Shown here: one piece after another, positions 1-8,916 of the stretch
Position numbering within the stretch: position 1 is the first letter of the stretch
Layout: each line of letters opens with the position of its first letter
The notes under the pieces: generated by a model
The model's input: the letters and a program-made list of their open reading frames with translations, nothing else
The model's database searches: none
What the model was told of the DNA's origin: nothing
Translations under genes and position numbers: made by a program
DNA from: Pontibacter sp. SGAir0037
Lineage (GTDB): Bacteria > Bacteroidota > Bacteroidia > Cytophagales > Hymenobacteraceae
NCBI RefSeq assembly: GCF_005491705.1
Contig: NZ_CP028092.1
Location: forward strand, 5,146,001-5,210,000
Direction: 5' to 3'
DNA: 64,000 nucleotides

Positions 1-5
1 CCTAT

Positions 6-62
6 ACATGCAAAGCGTAGTGCCGGCTCCTGCCTCAGGAGCCGGCACTACGCTTTGCATGT
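6..62. terminator. 27-bp perfect stem-loop downstream of the DUF1579-like gene
   Basis: Bases 6-32 are exactly complementary to 36-62, leaving a 3-base loop. The hairpin starts about 10 bases beyond the stop of the minus-strand gene at 72-650. Neither side has a clear T-run, so classical intrinsic termination is uncertain; it could be a shared end structure between two convergent genes, the left one lying outside the window. Confidence 0.5.
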
Positions 63-71
63 CGTCAAAAC

Positions 72-650
72 TTATTTCTTGGCCGCAGTAGCTGATTCGT
101 AGTGATATAAAGATGCCAGTGTATAGGCACCATCGGCATTTCTTTTGTGAATCATTTTAGAGAAGGAGCCGTCTTCCAGGAAAATATAGCGGAACTGCAT
201 GCCCGGTTCTGTATGGTAGGCCTGATGATTTAAGCCTTCCACAGGTTTGAAAACAATGCTTCTATACTCCGGAAACCATTCACCTGTCATTAAAATGATG
301 TTCTTTCCTGCATTATCTACCTGGGCAATTTCAAATCTTTTCTGTTTTGTAGAGTAGCTGATAAAGCATTCGCCTTCTAATGTATTGCCATCCGGCATGC
401 CGTAGCTGAATTGCTCATGCACATAACTGCCCAGGTAAGGCGTATTAAATTTAGCATCGCCTTTTGTTTTAAGCATTAGCCTGTGCTTAGGGCTCCAGGT
501 AGAAAGCTCAACATTCCAGGCACCTGTAATTTTTTGGAGAAGCTGGTTGGCTTCGTCAGCAGAGAGGCTTTTTCTTGATTGCGCCTGAGCCAGAGGAGCT
601 GCCCATACCAGCAGCACCGCTGCCAGCAGGAAAAGAATTGTTTTTTTCAT
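72..650 (-). CDS. Exported DUF1579-like protein
   Basis: The 192-residue protein begins with a signal peptide (basic MKK, hydrophobic core, cleavage expected after AQA near residue 23). The mature part, with the phrases TGAWNVELSTW and YGMPDGNTLEGECFISY, resembles the DUF1579 family of small secreted beta-barrel-like proteins of unknown function. That family match is from recognition, not search. It has no recognisable catalytic motif. It is transcribed towards the left window edge and is followed by a long hairpin. It is divergent from the sensor kinase gene to its right and probably unrelated to it. Confidence 0.85.
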   Translation of the reverse strand: MKKTILFLLAAVLLVWAAPLAQAQSRKSLSADEANQLLQKITGAWNVELSTWSPKHRLMLKTKGDAKFNTPYLGSYVHEQFSYGMPDGNTLEGECFISYSTKQKRFEIAQVDNAGKNIILMTGEWFPEYRSIVFKPVEGLNHQAYHTEPGMQFRYIFLEDGSFSKMIHKRNADGAYTLASLYHYESATAAKK

Positions 651-912
651 GGTTTTATGTATTTAGGTATTGGTCGCGCTGTTATCTGATATTCAGTTAT
701 TTGCTCTGATAACGATACTAAAGTAAGGCTTTATTTAACAGCAGATTGGCCTTTTAGACAAACCCTGAAGAGACAAAGCCGGATGCCGGATATTCCTAGA
801 CTAACTGTTGTTTACCAACCTAAAGATGTCGATGAGCAGCAGGAGGTTGCTTATTATCTAAAATATATTTCAGAAATAGGGGCTAAGTAAGAGAATCTGT
901 ATTTTTGTGCTT

Positions 913-2022
913 ATGGAGATAAAGCTGAGTTCGGTAAGGGTGTTGGAAGCCAGAGATTTGGCCTTGCCACAGGTAAAAGGACTGTCGCAAAACAGGCTGT
1001 TGCAGCACTTGCTGTTCTGGTTTGTGTATGTGTCGTTTTTCGGGCTTTTGTATGGCAGCTATATAGACGACTACTACAATGCCTTTATGGTGGAGTTGGT
1101 GGAACTGCCGTTTAAAATGGCGCTGGTATACTTTAATATGTACTACCTGATGCCGGTTTACCTGCTCCGCAAAAAGCACCTCGAGTTCTTTGTATACCTG
1201 CTTTTGCTCATGGGAGCTATTGGGGCTCTCATGCAGTATGTGCTCATGCCCCTGCTTATCCACCCGCTGATCTGCCCCACCACCTGTACAGAAGATAATA
1301 TGTCGCTCTATCGGTTTGTGCGGAATATTGTGAATATTAACTATGTGGTGGCCATTACAGCTGTTATCTACCTGCTCAAGAACTGGTATCGCCACCAGCA
1401 GGCTTCCCAAAACCTGGCAAAAGGAAAGCTGGAAGCAGAACTGCAGTTCCTCAAAGGCCAGATACACCCGCACTTCCTGTTTAATACCCTGAACAGCCTT
1501 TACTCTCTCACCTTAAAGAAATCGGATACTGCACCGGAGGTAGTGCTAAAGCTTTCGGGCCTGATGGACTATATGCTCTATGATGCAGCCGCGGCGAAAG
1601 TAGCGCTGGAAAAGGAGCTGAACTATATACAAAACTATCTTTCGCTCGAACGGATCCGTTATGCGGATAGGGTGGATATAAGTTATACAGAAACAGGCCG
1701 TATGGCGGGTTTGAAAATAGCCCCGATGCTGTTGCTGCCTTTTATTGAGAATGCCTTTAAACATGGTGTAAGCACTGAAACAGCCAATGCCTGGATCAGA
1801 ATTGATCTGAAGGTGCAGGACGGGGAACTGGTGCTTCTGGTAGAAAACAGTAAGTATGAAAATGCTGTAAAGCAGCAAAAGCAGGATATTGCTTCCGGTA
1901 TCGGTTTAAAAAATGTAAGGCGACGCCTGGACCTGCTTTACGAAGGGCAGTATAGTTTAGAAGTGGAAGACGAGCCGGAAAGCTATGCGGTTCGATTGGA
2001 ATTAACGTTAGAAAATGAATAG
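913..2022 (+). CDS. LytS-type membrane sensor histidine kinase
   Basis: About 369 residues. Four hydrophobic segments lie in the first ~150 residues, followed by a short coiled linker and the His_kinase domain typical of LytS/YehU proteins. QIHPHFLFNTLNSLYSL carries the phospho-acceptor histidine, and LLPFIENAFKHGV plus GIGLKNVRRRL are the N- and G-boxes of the ATPase domain. It lacks the extracellular sensor domain of larger kinases, so the signal is probably sensed in the membrane. The response regulator follows after 14 bases, so the two form one operon. I chose the ATG at 913; a GTG at 907 is also in frame but lies in a TANNTTTG-like sequence at 900-907. Confidence 0.93.
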   Translation: MEIKLSSVRVLEARDLALPQVKGLSQNRLLQHLLFWFVYVSFFGLLYGSYIDDYYNAFMVELVELPFKMALVYFNMYYLMPVYLLRKKHLEFFVYLLLLMGAIGALMQYVLMPLLIHPLICPTTCTEDNMSLYRFVRNIVNINYVVAITAVIYLLKNWYRHQQASQNLAKGKLEAELQFLKGQIHPHFLFNTLNSLYSLTLKKSDTAPEVVLKLSGLMDYMLYDAAAAKVALEKELNYIQNYLSLERIRYADRVDISYTETGRMAGLKIAPMLLLPFIENAFKHGVSTETANAWIRIDLKVQDGELVLLVENSKYENAVKQQKQDIASGIGLKNVRRRLDLLYEGQYSLEVEDEPESYAVRLELTLENE

Positions 2023-2036
2023 ATAAGGGAAAAGCC

Positions 2037-2780
2037 ATGAAAATTCGTTGCCTGATTATAGATGATGAGCCCCTGGCGCTGGATGTGCTGGAAACATTTA
2101 TTCTGCGCCTGGATAATTTAGAACTGGTGGGCCGATGCAGCAATGCCATCGAAGCCTATAATTTTTTGCAGAACCAGCAGGTAGATTTACTTTTCCTGGA
2201 TATTCAGATGCCTAAAATGACGGGCATCGAATTTCTGAAATCATTGTCTTACACTCCTAAAGTTATTTTTACTACCGCCTACCGCGATTATGCCGTAGAA
2301 GGCTATGAGCTAAATGCCGTTGATTACCTGCTTAAACCAATTGCTTTCGATCGTTTTCTGAAAGCAATAAATAAAGTAACAGAACAGGCGCAGCCTGTTG
2401 CCAGTCTTGCAGCCGTTGCAGGTGTCAGTACTGAGGCCGGCTTAAGTGGCAGCGATGCGTTCATTTATCTAAAAGCAGATAAGAAAATGGTGAAAGTAAA
2501 GCTGGCAGATATCCTTTATATTGAAAGCCTGAAAGACTATATCAGGGTGAAGACAGAAACAAAAGAAATCATTTCTTACCAGAAAATCAGCTTTCTGGAA
2601 GAACGATTACCTGCCGATAAATTCCTGCGCATTCACCGCTCTTTTATTGTGTCTATCGAGAAGATACAAGCCTTTTCGGCCTCCGTGGTAGAGGTTGGCA
2701 AAAGCGAAATACCTATTGGCCGCTTCTATAAAAATGAGGTGCTGCAGGTACTGAACCAAAATAACCTGCTGGAAGCTTAG
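2037..2780 (+). CDS. LytTR-family response regulator
   Basis: The 247-residue protein has a receiver domain in residues 1-120, with acidic residues DDE at 9-11, the phosphorylated Asp in LLFLDIQMPKM and Lys in YLLKPI. A C-terminal LytTR DNA-binding domain (residues ~140-245) contains YIESLKDYIRVKT and FLRIHRSFIVSIEKI. It is the partner of the LytS-type kinase immediately upstream. Such pairs in Bacteroidota usually control a few membrane or envelope genes; no target is evident here. Confidence 0.95.
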   Translation: MKIRCLIIDDEPLALDVLETFILRLDNLELVGRCSNAIEAYNFLQNQQVDLLFLDIQMPKMTGIEFLKSLSYTPKVIFTTAYRDYAVEGYELNAVDYLLKPIAFDRFLKAINKVTEQAQPVASLAAVAGVSTEAGLSGSDAFIYLKADKKMVKVKLADILYIESLKDYIRVKTETKEIISYQKISFLEERLPADKFLRIHRSFIVSIEKIQAFSASVVEVGKSEIPIGRFYKNEVLQVLNQNNLLEA

Positions 2781-2794
2781 GGCTTTGTTCTTAA

Positions 2795-2842
2795 TTAGAA
2801 TTAATCTAAAAAAACACTTGTTTAATTTGGACTAATTCTAAA
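2795..2842. promoter_or_regulatory. Paired 17-bp palindromic operator overlapping a promoter
   Basis: Two related palindromes in inverted orientation lie in front of the gene at 2876. Site 1 (2794-2810) has arms TTAGA and TCTAA around five bases. Site 2 (2826-2842) has arms TTTGGA and TCTAAA around five bases. Read in the same direction they agree at 14 of 17 positions. Site 2 covers the TTG of a -33 element. The shape resembles DtxR/IdeR/MntR-type metal-regulator boxes; that assignment is inference. Confidence 0.6.
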
Positions 2843-2857
2843 CAAGCTATACATTTG
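2827..2857 (+). promoter_or_regulatory. Bacteroidota-type promoter (TTG-N20-TANNTTTG)
   Basis: TTG at 2827-2829 and TACATTTG at 2850-2857 are separated by 20 bases, matching the -33/-7 arrangement known for the Bacteroidota primary sigma factor. Transcription would start near 2863, which argues against the TTG codon at 2855 as a start and for ATG at 2867 or 2876. Confidence 0.6.
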
Positions 2858-2875
2858 TGTCAGTTGATGAGAGAC

Positions 2876-3235
2876 ATGATAGCTACAGAAAACAAAGTTG
2901 CCTTTTCGGAAGTGTTTAGTACAGCATCAGGTGCTGTTCTTCAATGCGATTATAAAAACCGCCTTCTGCTGCAGTTCGATGGAACGGTTACTCCTTTCAA
3001 AGTTGAAGCTTTTCTGCGCCTGAAGAAGATAGTAGATCGTATCGACCTGGTTGCCATGGCCAGCAGTACAGACCGTTTCTCAGATTTTGAAATTATTTAT
3101 CCTGTCGGATGTGAGCGTGTGTATATTTTAGCCCTGGCAGATATTATTGCTCTGAAAGAACTTTTAGCAGGAGCCAAGGCGATGCTGGAGATTAACAGCA
3201 TGCTGCACGAACTCTTAAACCCGGTTATGGCCTAA
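2876..3235 (+). CDS. Small unknown protein, possibly iron-regulated
   Basis: About 119 residues from ATG 2876 (ATG 2867 is possible; an upstream TTG sits inside the promoter box and is rejected). The protein is soluble, with an apparent beta-rich N-terminal half and a helical C-terminal end (LADIIALKELLAGAKAMLEI), and two cysteines. I recognise no family. Its context is the clue: its promoter carries two inverted palindromic operators of metal-repressor type, a terminator follows at 3322, and the next gene is ferritin. A role in iron or metal homeostasis is inferred only from this. Confidence 0.8.
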   Translation: MIATENKVAFSEVFSTASGAVLQCDYKNRLLLQFDGTVTPFKVEAFLRLKKIVDRIDLVAMASSTDRFSDFEIIYPVGCERVYILALADIIALKELLAGAKAMLEINSMLHELLNPVMA

Positions 3236-3321
3236 GCGTTCTTGTAGTAGTTACGGCTCTTTTAACTGGAAATTTTTCTTAGTAAAAACAGTAGCTGCAG
3301 GTACTGTTTTATCCTCTCTCG

Positions 3322-3346
3322 GAAGCTGTCCTAACAGCTTCTTTTT
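3322..3346 (+). terminator. Intrinsic terminator
   Basis: Eight-base stem (3322-3329 with 3334-3341), 4-base loop and a T-run at 3342-3346. It ends the transcript of the small gene at 2876 and isolates it from the ferritin gene. Confidence 0.7.
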
Positions 3347-3470
3347 ATTTAGATTTCTTCCAAATTTTGCTGCTTTCGCGGTTTTTCAAAACAATTAGGT
3401 AAATTGGTAGTAAGTATAAATGACTAGCTATGGTAGTAAGCCACTGCCATTTTCGGTTTATAAATTTGAC

Positions 3471-3478
3471 CCAAACCA
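3471..3478 (+). promoter_or_regulatory. -7 box of the ferritin gene
   Basis: TAAATTTG matches TANNTTTG and lies 20 bases before ATG 3499. It supports that start over the in-frame ATG at 3430, which would be upstream of the transcript. No convincing -33 TTG is seen. Confidence 0.45.
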
Positions 3479-3498
3479 ACCTTCTTATCTATATTGTT

Positions 3499-4035
3499 AT
3501 GAAAGATTTATTAAGACTTAGAACCTCCCTTACAGAGGAAATAGAGAAAATATTAAACGACCAGATCAAGATGGAAGCGGATGCTTCTGCAATGTACTTG
3601 GCCATGTCGAGCTGGTGCGATCGTAACGGATTCGATTTTAGCGCCGGCTACTTTAAAAAGCAGTCGGACGAAGAGCGGGAACACATGCTGCGCCTGTTTA
3701 AGTTTGTTTCAGATATGGGCGGACGCGCGGTGTCGCCAGATGTTACTGGTGTGCAGGTTGAGTTTGATACTTTCAGAAGCGTGTTTGAGCAGGCTCTACA
3801 GCAGGAGATAGCTGTTACGCAGTCTTTCAACAGAATAGCTGATACGTGCATGAAAGCAAAAGATTATGTTACATTCTCGTTCCTGCAGTGGTTCCTGAAA
3901 GAGCAGATCGAAGAAGAGTATGTAGCACGTCGTGCCCTGGAGTTATTCGAAATAATCGGTGAAGAAGGTACAGGGCAGTATGAGATTGATAAGCGTGTAC
4001 CCAAAATCAAATACGAAGATACGTACGAAGATTAA
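3499..4035 (+). CDS. Ferritin (iron-storage ferroxidase)
   Basis: The 178-residue protein has the four-helix bundle pattern of non-haem bacterial ferritins: an N-terminal helix with EIEKILNDQIKMEADASAMY, then DEEREHMLRLFKFVSDMGGRA with the ExxH ferroxidase ligands, and a later helix with FLKEQIEEEYVARRAL. It oxidises Fe(II) and stores it as a mineral core in a 24-subunit cytoplasmic shell. The 23 extra residues upstream of Met 3499 look non-coding. It stands next to an apparently metal-regulated gene and convergent to a ferredoxin gene, giving an iron-themed neighbourhood. Confidence 0.95.
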   Translation: MKDLLRLRTSLTEEIEKILNDQIKMEADASAMYLAMSSWCDRNGFDFSAGYFKKQSDEEREHMLRLFKFVSDMGGRAVSPDVTGVQVEFDTFRSVFEQALQQEIAVTQSFNRIADTCMKAKDYVTFSFLQWFLKEQIEEEYVARRALELFEIIGEEGTGQYEIDKRVPKIKYEDTYED

Positions 4036-4054
4036 GCGAAAGTATAGCTTTGTT

Positions 4055-4100
4055 AAACAGGAATCCCCGGCTGCATCAGCAGCCGGGGATTCCTGTTTTT
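4055..4100. terminator. Bidirectional 20-bp hairpin terminator
   Basis: Bases 4055-4074 pair perfectly with 4079-4098 around ATCA. A-rich and T-rich flanks on the two sides allow termination of both the plus-strand ferritin gene and the minus-strand ferredoxin gene, whose stop codon (4099-4101) touches the stem. Confidence 0.85.
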
Positions 4101-4380
4101 ATGGGTTAGGTTTGTTTAAAATATGGTTCTGGAACGCCTGTTTGGCCTCGAACTCTGTCGTCTGTTTCAGCCATACATTGTCAGGCTGAAAACTCATAAC
4201 AGGGGCATAATCGCAGCGGTCGGTGCATTCGGTTTTTATAATTTCTACCTGGTCTTTTAATCCCATGTCTTTAATCATCGATCGAAGCGCTTTGCCAATG
4301 TCTTTCCCGCCTTTCTTTTTGCATTTGCTGCCGGTGCACACATATATTACCTTCTCGGGTGTCTTAAAAGCTTTGCTCAT
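4099..4380 (-). CDS. Thioredoxin-like [2Fe-2S] ferredoxin
   Basis: The 93-residue protein has four cysteines, C15, C20, C52 and C56, in the contexts YVCTGSKCKKKGG and TECTDRCDYAPVMSF. This is the arrangement of thioredoxin-fold [2Fe-2S] ferredoxins, such as the NuoE-like C-terminal domain and the Aquifex-type ferredoxin. It is a soluble electron carrier whose partner is unknown. It is a single gene, convergent with ferritin. Confidence 0.88.
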   Translation of the reverse strand: MSKAFKTPEKVIYVCTGSKCKKKGGKDIGKALRSMIKDMGLKDQVEIIKTECTDRCDYAPVMSFQPDNVWLKQTTEFEAKQAFQNHILNKPNP

Positions 4381-4533
4381 GAAATAGTTTGTACTTTGCT
4401 ATACCTCTATAAAGTATAAAATAGGAGAAATAGTTACAATAGTGGCTGGCAAGTTAGCTGTTTTAGCTGAATTTGATGAAATGTTCTTTGGCTAAGCAAT
4501 CTGTTCCACTGCCTCTCTATGCCCGTTAAAAAT

Positions 4534-4569
4534 AAAATGCCTGGCTATCGGACGATAACCAGGCATTTT
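4534..4569 (-). terminator. Terminator of the M28 peptidase gene
   Basis: A 16-base stem with one mismatch (4534-4549 with 4554-4569) lies just past the stop of the minus-strand gene at 4583. On the minus strand it is followed by a T-rich stretch. Confidence 0.75.
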
Positions 4570-4582
4570 AATGTGAGGGAAA

Positions 4583-6145
4583 TTAATTGTTTAAAGCTGT
4601 TCTTGGCTTAGGGAGTTCTTTGCGTGGCAACTTTTTATCGCGCATGGCAGTGTGGTAAACAAATGTAGCCATAATAACAGACGCTTGTTTCAGATCGTCT
4701 GCCTGCAGGCGCTCAAAGCTATCCATATTGGTGTGGTGCGTGCGCGTATTATAGTCTATCGGGTCCTGTATAAACTGGAAGCCCGGCAAACCCAGGGCGT
4801 CGAAAGACTGATGGTCAGTGCCACCTGTGTTGCGTACTGTTACAGTTTTAGCTTCCATTTCGTGGAATGGCGCCAGCAAAGCTTCAAAGATCGGAATAAC
4901 AGCCTCGTTGCTCTGGGTATAGATGCCGCGAATCTTACCGGTGCCGTTATCTAAGTTATAGTAGCCGGCAAATTTCTCATGTGCTTTTGTCAGCTTCATA
5001 GTGGCCGGATCGCCAAAAGTTTTCTTTACGTAGCCTCTTGAGCCAAACAACCCTTGCTCCTCCGAGCCCCAAAGTGCAATTCGGATGGTACGCTTTGGTT
5101 TAAGGCCTAGTTCCTGTAATATTCTAATGGCTTCCATTACCACGGCAACACCTGCCGCATTATCGGTAGCACCGGTAGAAGCATGCCAGGAGTCCAGGTG
5201 AGCGCCAAGCATTACTACTTCATCCTTCAGTTTCTTGTCGGTGCCCGGAATCTCAGCAATTACATTATAGCCTTTCAGGTCGCTCTCCAGAAATTTCGTT
5301 TTGGTTTCCAGCTCAACCGCTACTTTCTGGCCTGCTTCCAGTAAGCGTACCATACGGCCATAATCTTCGAGGCCCATCTCAAGTTCGGGTAGCGCTGGTG
5401 CAGCATCTACAGCATAAGGGGCGCCATTGCTGGTGAAATGGGTACCGTGCGTTCCACCGCGGGTACTTAGCACAGCCGCAGCACCTTCTGCTTTAATCAG
5501 TTCACTTACCTTGGCACGCAGTTGCATCATGGCACGGTAAGCTTCGTAACGGCTGTTGTCGCCTCCTGGCCGGCCTCCTTGTTCCAGGGTAGCAGCAGCC
5601 ATTTTTGCTAATTCTTCATCTGTATAACGCTGGGCGTCTGCTTCGAAAGTAGTCTTTGCTTCGCGTGGCAGCGGCATTAACACAACTTTACCTTGCAGCT
5701 TACCTTTATACTGAGCAAAGTCTTCTTCTTTTTCCACTTTCACCAGCACAGCTTCACCTTTCAGTAAACCATTGGTGCCAGGTGTCCATGCTTTCGGCGT
5801 AGCCACTAAGTGCTGGTAGTAAGGCGCTGTCATGGCAACATATGATTTCTCAAATTCCCAGCCACGGCCAAATTCGCCCCATTCATCCAGGTGAGCGTTC
5901 TTCAGCCCCCATTCAGCCAGCTTATTCTTAGTCCAGTTGTTGGCACGCATCAGGCCGCTGGAGCCTGACAGGCGGGAGCCGTTTACATCTGTCAGGTAAA
6001 AGGCCGTTTCCATTACTTTGGAATTTTCAAAGCCTTCTTTCTTAATGCGGTTAACTACTTCCATATCGACAGTTTCCTGCTGTGCCTGGGTAGCCAGCGC
6101 AAACTGAAGAAGGAGTAAAAGGAGAAACAATGGTTTTCTCGTCAT
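4583..6145 (-). CDS. Exported M28 family zinc peptidase with PA domain
   Basis: 520 residues. A signal peptide (residues 1-21, ending ATQA) is followed by an N-terminal region, a protease-associated insert (about 120-290) and the M28 catalytic domain. Metal and catalytic residues are visible as GAHLDSW, GATDNAAG, WGSEEQG, YYNLDNG and THHTNMD, at about residues 316, 328, 362, 398 and 471. These enzymes are secreted or periplasmic di-zinc aminopeptidases or carboxypeptidases. It is a monocistronic minus-strand gene, divergent from the S9 peptidase at 6390; together they suggest peptide scavenging. Confidence 0.93.
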   Translation of the reverse strand: MTRKPLFLLLLLLQFALATQAQQETVDMEVVNRIKKEGFENSKVMETAFYLTDVNGSRLSGSSGLMRANNWTKNKLAEWGLKNAHLDEWGEFGRGWEFEKSYVAMTAPYYQHLVATPKAWTPGTNGLLKGEAVLVKVEKEEDFAQYKGKLQGKVVLMPLPREAKTTFEADAQRYTDEELAKMAAATLEQGGRPGGDNSRYEAYRAMMQLRAKVSELIKAEGAAAVLSTRGGTHGTHFTSNGAPYAVDAAPALPELEMGLEDYGRMVRLLEAGQKVAVELETKTKFLESDLKGYNVIAEIPGTDKKLKDEVVMLGAHLDSWHASTGATDNAAGVAVVMEAIRILQELGLKPKRTIRIALWGSEEQGLFGSRGYVKKTFGDPATMKLTKAHEKFAGYYNLDNGTGKIRGIYTQSNEAVIPIFEALLAPFHEMEAKTVTVRNTGGTDHQSFDALGLPGFQFIQDPIDYNTRTHHTNMDSFERLQADDLKQASVIMATFVYHTAMRDKKLPRKELPKPRTALNN

Positions 6146-6389
6146 AATGATTTGGTTAAGGTAGAGAATAGATAGTTTAGCAATTTTATTCGAGGGTACC
6201 CCTTACTTTTATAGTATAGACAGTGCAAATATTGTAAAGTTTAATGGAGAGGCTAAATATATAAAGGTATTTTTATCTAAACCGGGTGTTTTTTTATACT
6301 TTCATAAAAAATGGGCATCCGGTTAAACCAAACTGCTGGAGTCTCATCTAAGAAGTACTTACCTTATCTAACTAAACCTATAAACAATT

Positions 6390-8852
6390 ATGCCTCTTAA
6401 ACTTGCAGCCTCAAAACGACTGACTTCATCGTTGCTGTGCCTGTTACTGCTGGGTAGTGGACCCTCTGTACTGCAGGCACAAACGAAGCAGGGCACCGAC
6501 ATTGGTTATCAACGCCCACCGGAAGCCATGGCAGCTATCATCGATGCACCGTCTACGCCTTCTGTTAGTATGAATGCGAAAGGTGATCTGATACTCCTGC
6601 TGGAAAGAGCCGGTTATCCCAGCCTGGAGGAACTGGCGCAGCCGGAAAGCCGCCTGGCAGGTTTGCGTATCAACCCGGCCACAAATGGCCAAAGCCGTGC
6701 CTCTTTTATCAACAACATTAAAGTAAAGCAGGTAAACGGTGGGCAGGAGTTTCAGGTAAACGGCCTGCCGCAGAATGCCCAGATCTCCTATGTTACCTGG
6801 TCGCCTGACGAAAAGCAGATTGCCTTTACGGTAACCAAAGCAAACGGAATAGAGCTCTGGATGGCTGACGTTGCCAACAGGCAAGCAAAAAAATTAACAG
6901 AAGCTACTGTAAATGATGCTTATAGTGGCCGCCCTTTTTCCTGGATGTCGGATAGCAAAGCTTTGCTGGTAAAGTGTGTGGATGAGAACAGGGGCGAAAT
7001 GCCTAAGCCAAATCTGGTGCCTGCTGGCCCTAATATTCAGCAGAACATAGGCAAAGCAAACCCTTCTCGTACTTACCAGGACCTGCTGAAGAACCGCTAC
7101 GATGAGCAGCTGTTCGATTATTTTATGCAGACGCAGCTAAAACTGGTTTCCTTAGATGGCAAGCAGCAGAACGTCGGCACCGCAGCTGTGATCAGAAGTG
7201 CAGATGTATCGCCGGACGGGCAGTACCTACTTGTGGAAACTATCCGGAAACCTTATTCTTACCTTGTGCCTTCCTACTACTTCCCTTACAACGTGGAAGT
7301 ATGGAGCCGGGATGGTAAAGTGGTGAAGCAGCTGGCACAGCTACCGCTTGCAGAAGATATTCCTATTGCCTTTGATGCCGTGGCAAAAGGACCCCGTAAC
7401 TATAACTGGCGGCCTGACAAACCTGCCAGCCTGTACTGGGCAGAAGCGCAGGACGGAGGCGATCCAAGCAAGGAGGTGGCAGAACGTGATATAGTTTTCA
7501 CCCTGGATGCACCTTTTACCTCTAAGCCTGCAAGGCTTGCCGCTACAAAATTCCGCTACAGAGGCATGCAGTGGGGCAATAATGTAGCTCTGCTAAACGA
7601 GCGCTGGTGGAAAGACCGCACAGAGCGCGTGTCTATGATAAACCCTGCCACTCCTGCCAAAGCACCGGTTGTGCTTATTGAGCGCTCTTACGAAGATGGC
7701 TATAACGATCCGGGCAGCCCTGTGTATACCAAAAACCAGTTCGGGCGCAGTGTGCTTTTAACGGATAAGAAAGGTGAAAACATTTACATGATCAGCGAAG
7801 GAGGGTCTCCGGAAGGCAACCGTCCGTTCCTGAGCGAGTTTAATCTGAAGTCTAAAAAAGCGAAGATACTCTTCCGTTCAGAAGCACCTTATTATGAACG
7901 GCCTGTTGATATTATTGACTTGAGCAGCAGGCGCATTATTACCAGGAGAGAATCTGAAAATGATGTACCGAACTACTTTGTGCGCGACCTGAACAAAAAG
8001 CAGCTGACACAGGTCACGAATTTCCCGCACCCTACACCGCAGCTGCAGGGGGTACAGAAAGAGATGCTGCAGTATGAGCGTAACGACGGGGTAAAACTCA
8101 CAGCCGTTTTATACTTGCCAAAAGACTTCAAGAAAGGAGATAAGCCGCTTCCGATGCTGATGTGGGCTTACCCGCGCGAATTTAAGAATGCAGCTGCTGC
8201 AGGCCAGGTAAAAAGTTCACCTTACGAGTTTACGCGCATCAGTTCGGGTTCTCCTTTATTCTGGGTACTGCAAGGCTATGCAGTTTTAGACAGAACCGAT
8301 ATGCCTATAGTGGGTGAAGGCAATGCGCAACCTAACGATACCTATGTAGAGCAGTTAGTAGCCAGTGCCAAGGCAGCAATCGATAAAGTTGTAAGTATGG
8401 GAGTAGCCGATCCGAAGCGTATTGCGGTAGGTGGCCATTCTTACGGAGCCTTTATGACGGCAAACCTGTTGGCTCATTCTGACCTGTTTGCTGCCGGTAT
8501 AGCCCGTAGTGGCGCTTATAACCGCACGCTTACGCCTTTTGGATTCCAGCAGGAAGAGCGGTCTTACTGGGAGGCGCCGGAGGTGTATTTCCGTATGTCG
8601 CCATTTTCTTATGCCGATAAAGTGAAAACACCTATTCTGATGCTGCACGGGGAGGCCGATAATAACTCCGGTACTTTCCCGATTCAGAGCGAGCGTTTTT
8701 ATAATGCTTTAAAAGGACATGGCGCCACGGCCAGACTGGTGTTCCTGCCACACGAAAGCCATGGTTATGCTGCCAAAGAATCAATTATGCACATGCTCTG
8801 GGAGATGGATACCTGGCTGGACACCTATGTAAAGAATAAGCCGGTACAGTAA
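6390..8852 (+). CDS. Exported S9 family peptidase (glutamyl endopeptidase-like, S9D)
   Basis: 820 residues with a cleavable signal peptide (ends LQAQ near residue 31), a long beta-propeller region and a C-terminal alpha/beta-hydrolase domain. The catalytic triad is visible as GGHSYGAF (Ser about 684), LHGEADNNSG (Asp about 756) and HESHGY (His about 790). The layout and the phrase ISYVTWSPDEKQIAFTV resemble the chloroplast glutamyl endopeptidase group of prolyl-oligopeptidase relatives. It probably cleaves peptides in the periplasm. It is a single gene with its own terminator. Confidence 0.93.
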   Translation: MPLKLAASKRLTSSLLCLLLLGSGPSVLQAQTKQGTDIGYQRPPEAMAAIIDAPSTPSVSMNAKGDLILLLERAGYPSLEELAQPESRLAGLRINPATNGQSRASFINNIKVKQVNGGQEFQVNGLPQNAQISYVTWSPDEKQIAFTVTKANGIELWMADVANRQAKKLTEATVNDAYSGRPFSWMSDSKALLVKCVDENRGEMPKPNLVPAGPNIQQNIGKANPSRTYQDLLKNRYDEQLFDYFMQTQLKLVSLDGKQQNVGTAAVIRSADVSPDGQYLLVETIRKPYSYLVPSYYFPYNVEVWSRDGKVVKQLAQLPLAEDIPIAFDAVAKGPRNYNWRPDKPASLYWAEAQDGGDPSKEVAERDIVFTLDAPFTSKPARLAATKFRYRGMQWGNNVALLNERWWKDRTERVSMINPATPAKAPVVLIERSYEDGYNDPGSPVYTKNQFGRSVLLTDKKGENIYMISEGGSPEGNRPFLSEFNLKSKKAKILFRSEAPYYERPVDIIDLSSRRIITRRESENDVPNYFVRDLNKKQLTQVTNFPHPTPQLQGVQKEMLQYERNDGVKLTAVLYLPKDFKKGDKPLPMLMWAYPREFKNAAAAGQVKSSPYEFTRISSGSPLFWVLQGYAVLDRTDMPIVGEGNAQPNDTYVEQLVASAKAAIDKVVSMGVADPKRIAVGGHSYGAFMTANLLAHSDLFAAGIARSGAYNRTLTPFGFQQEERSYWEAPEVYFRMSPFSYADKVKTPILMLHGEADNNSGTFPIQSERFYNALKGHGATARLVFLPHESHGYAAKESIMHMLWEMDTWLDTYVKNKPVQ

Positions 8853-8877
8853 TCGTTATCCGATTGAGATATTCGCT

Positions 8878-8916
8878 ATCAGCCCGGGTTCTGCCAAGAA
8901 TCCGGGCTGATTTTTT
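8878..8916 (+). terminator. Intrinsic terminator after the S9 peptidase
   Basis: A 15-base stem (8878-8892 with 8897-8911, one G-T position) is followed by a run of six T. Confidence 0.85.

Noticed and set aside
883..1473. Minus-strand 196-residue frame
   Set aside because: Lies wholly opposite the LytS-type kinase and has shadow-like composition rich in His and Gln.
3430..3498. N-terminal extension of ferritin
   Set aside because: Upstream of the likely -7 box and without ferritin-like sequence.
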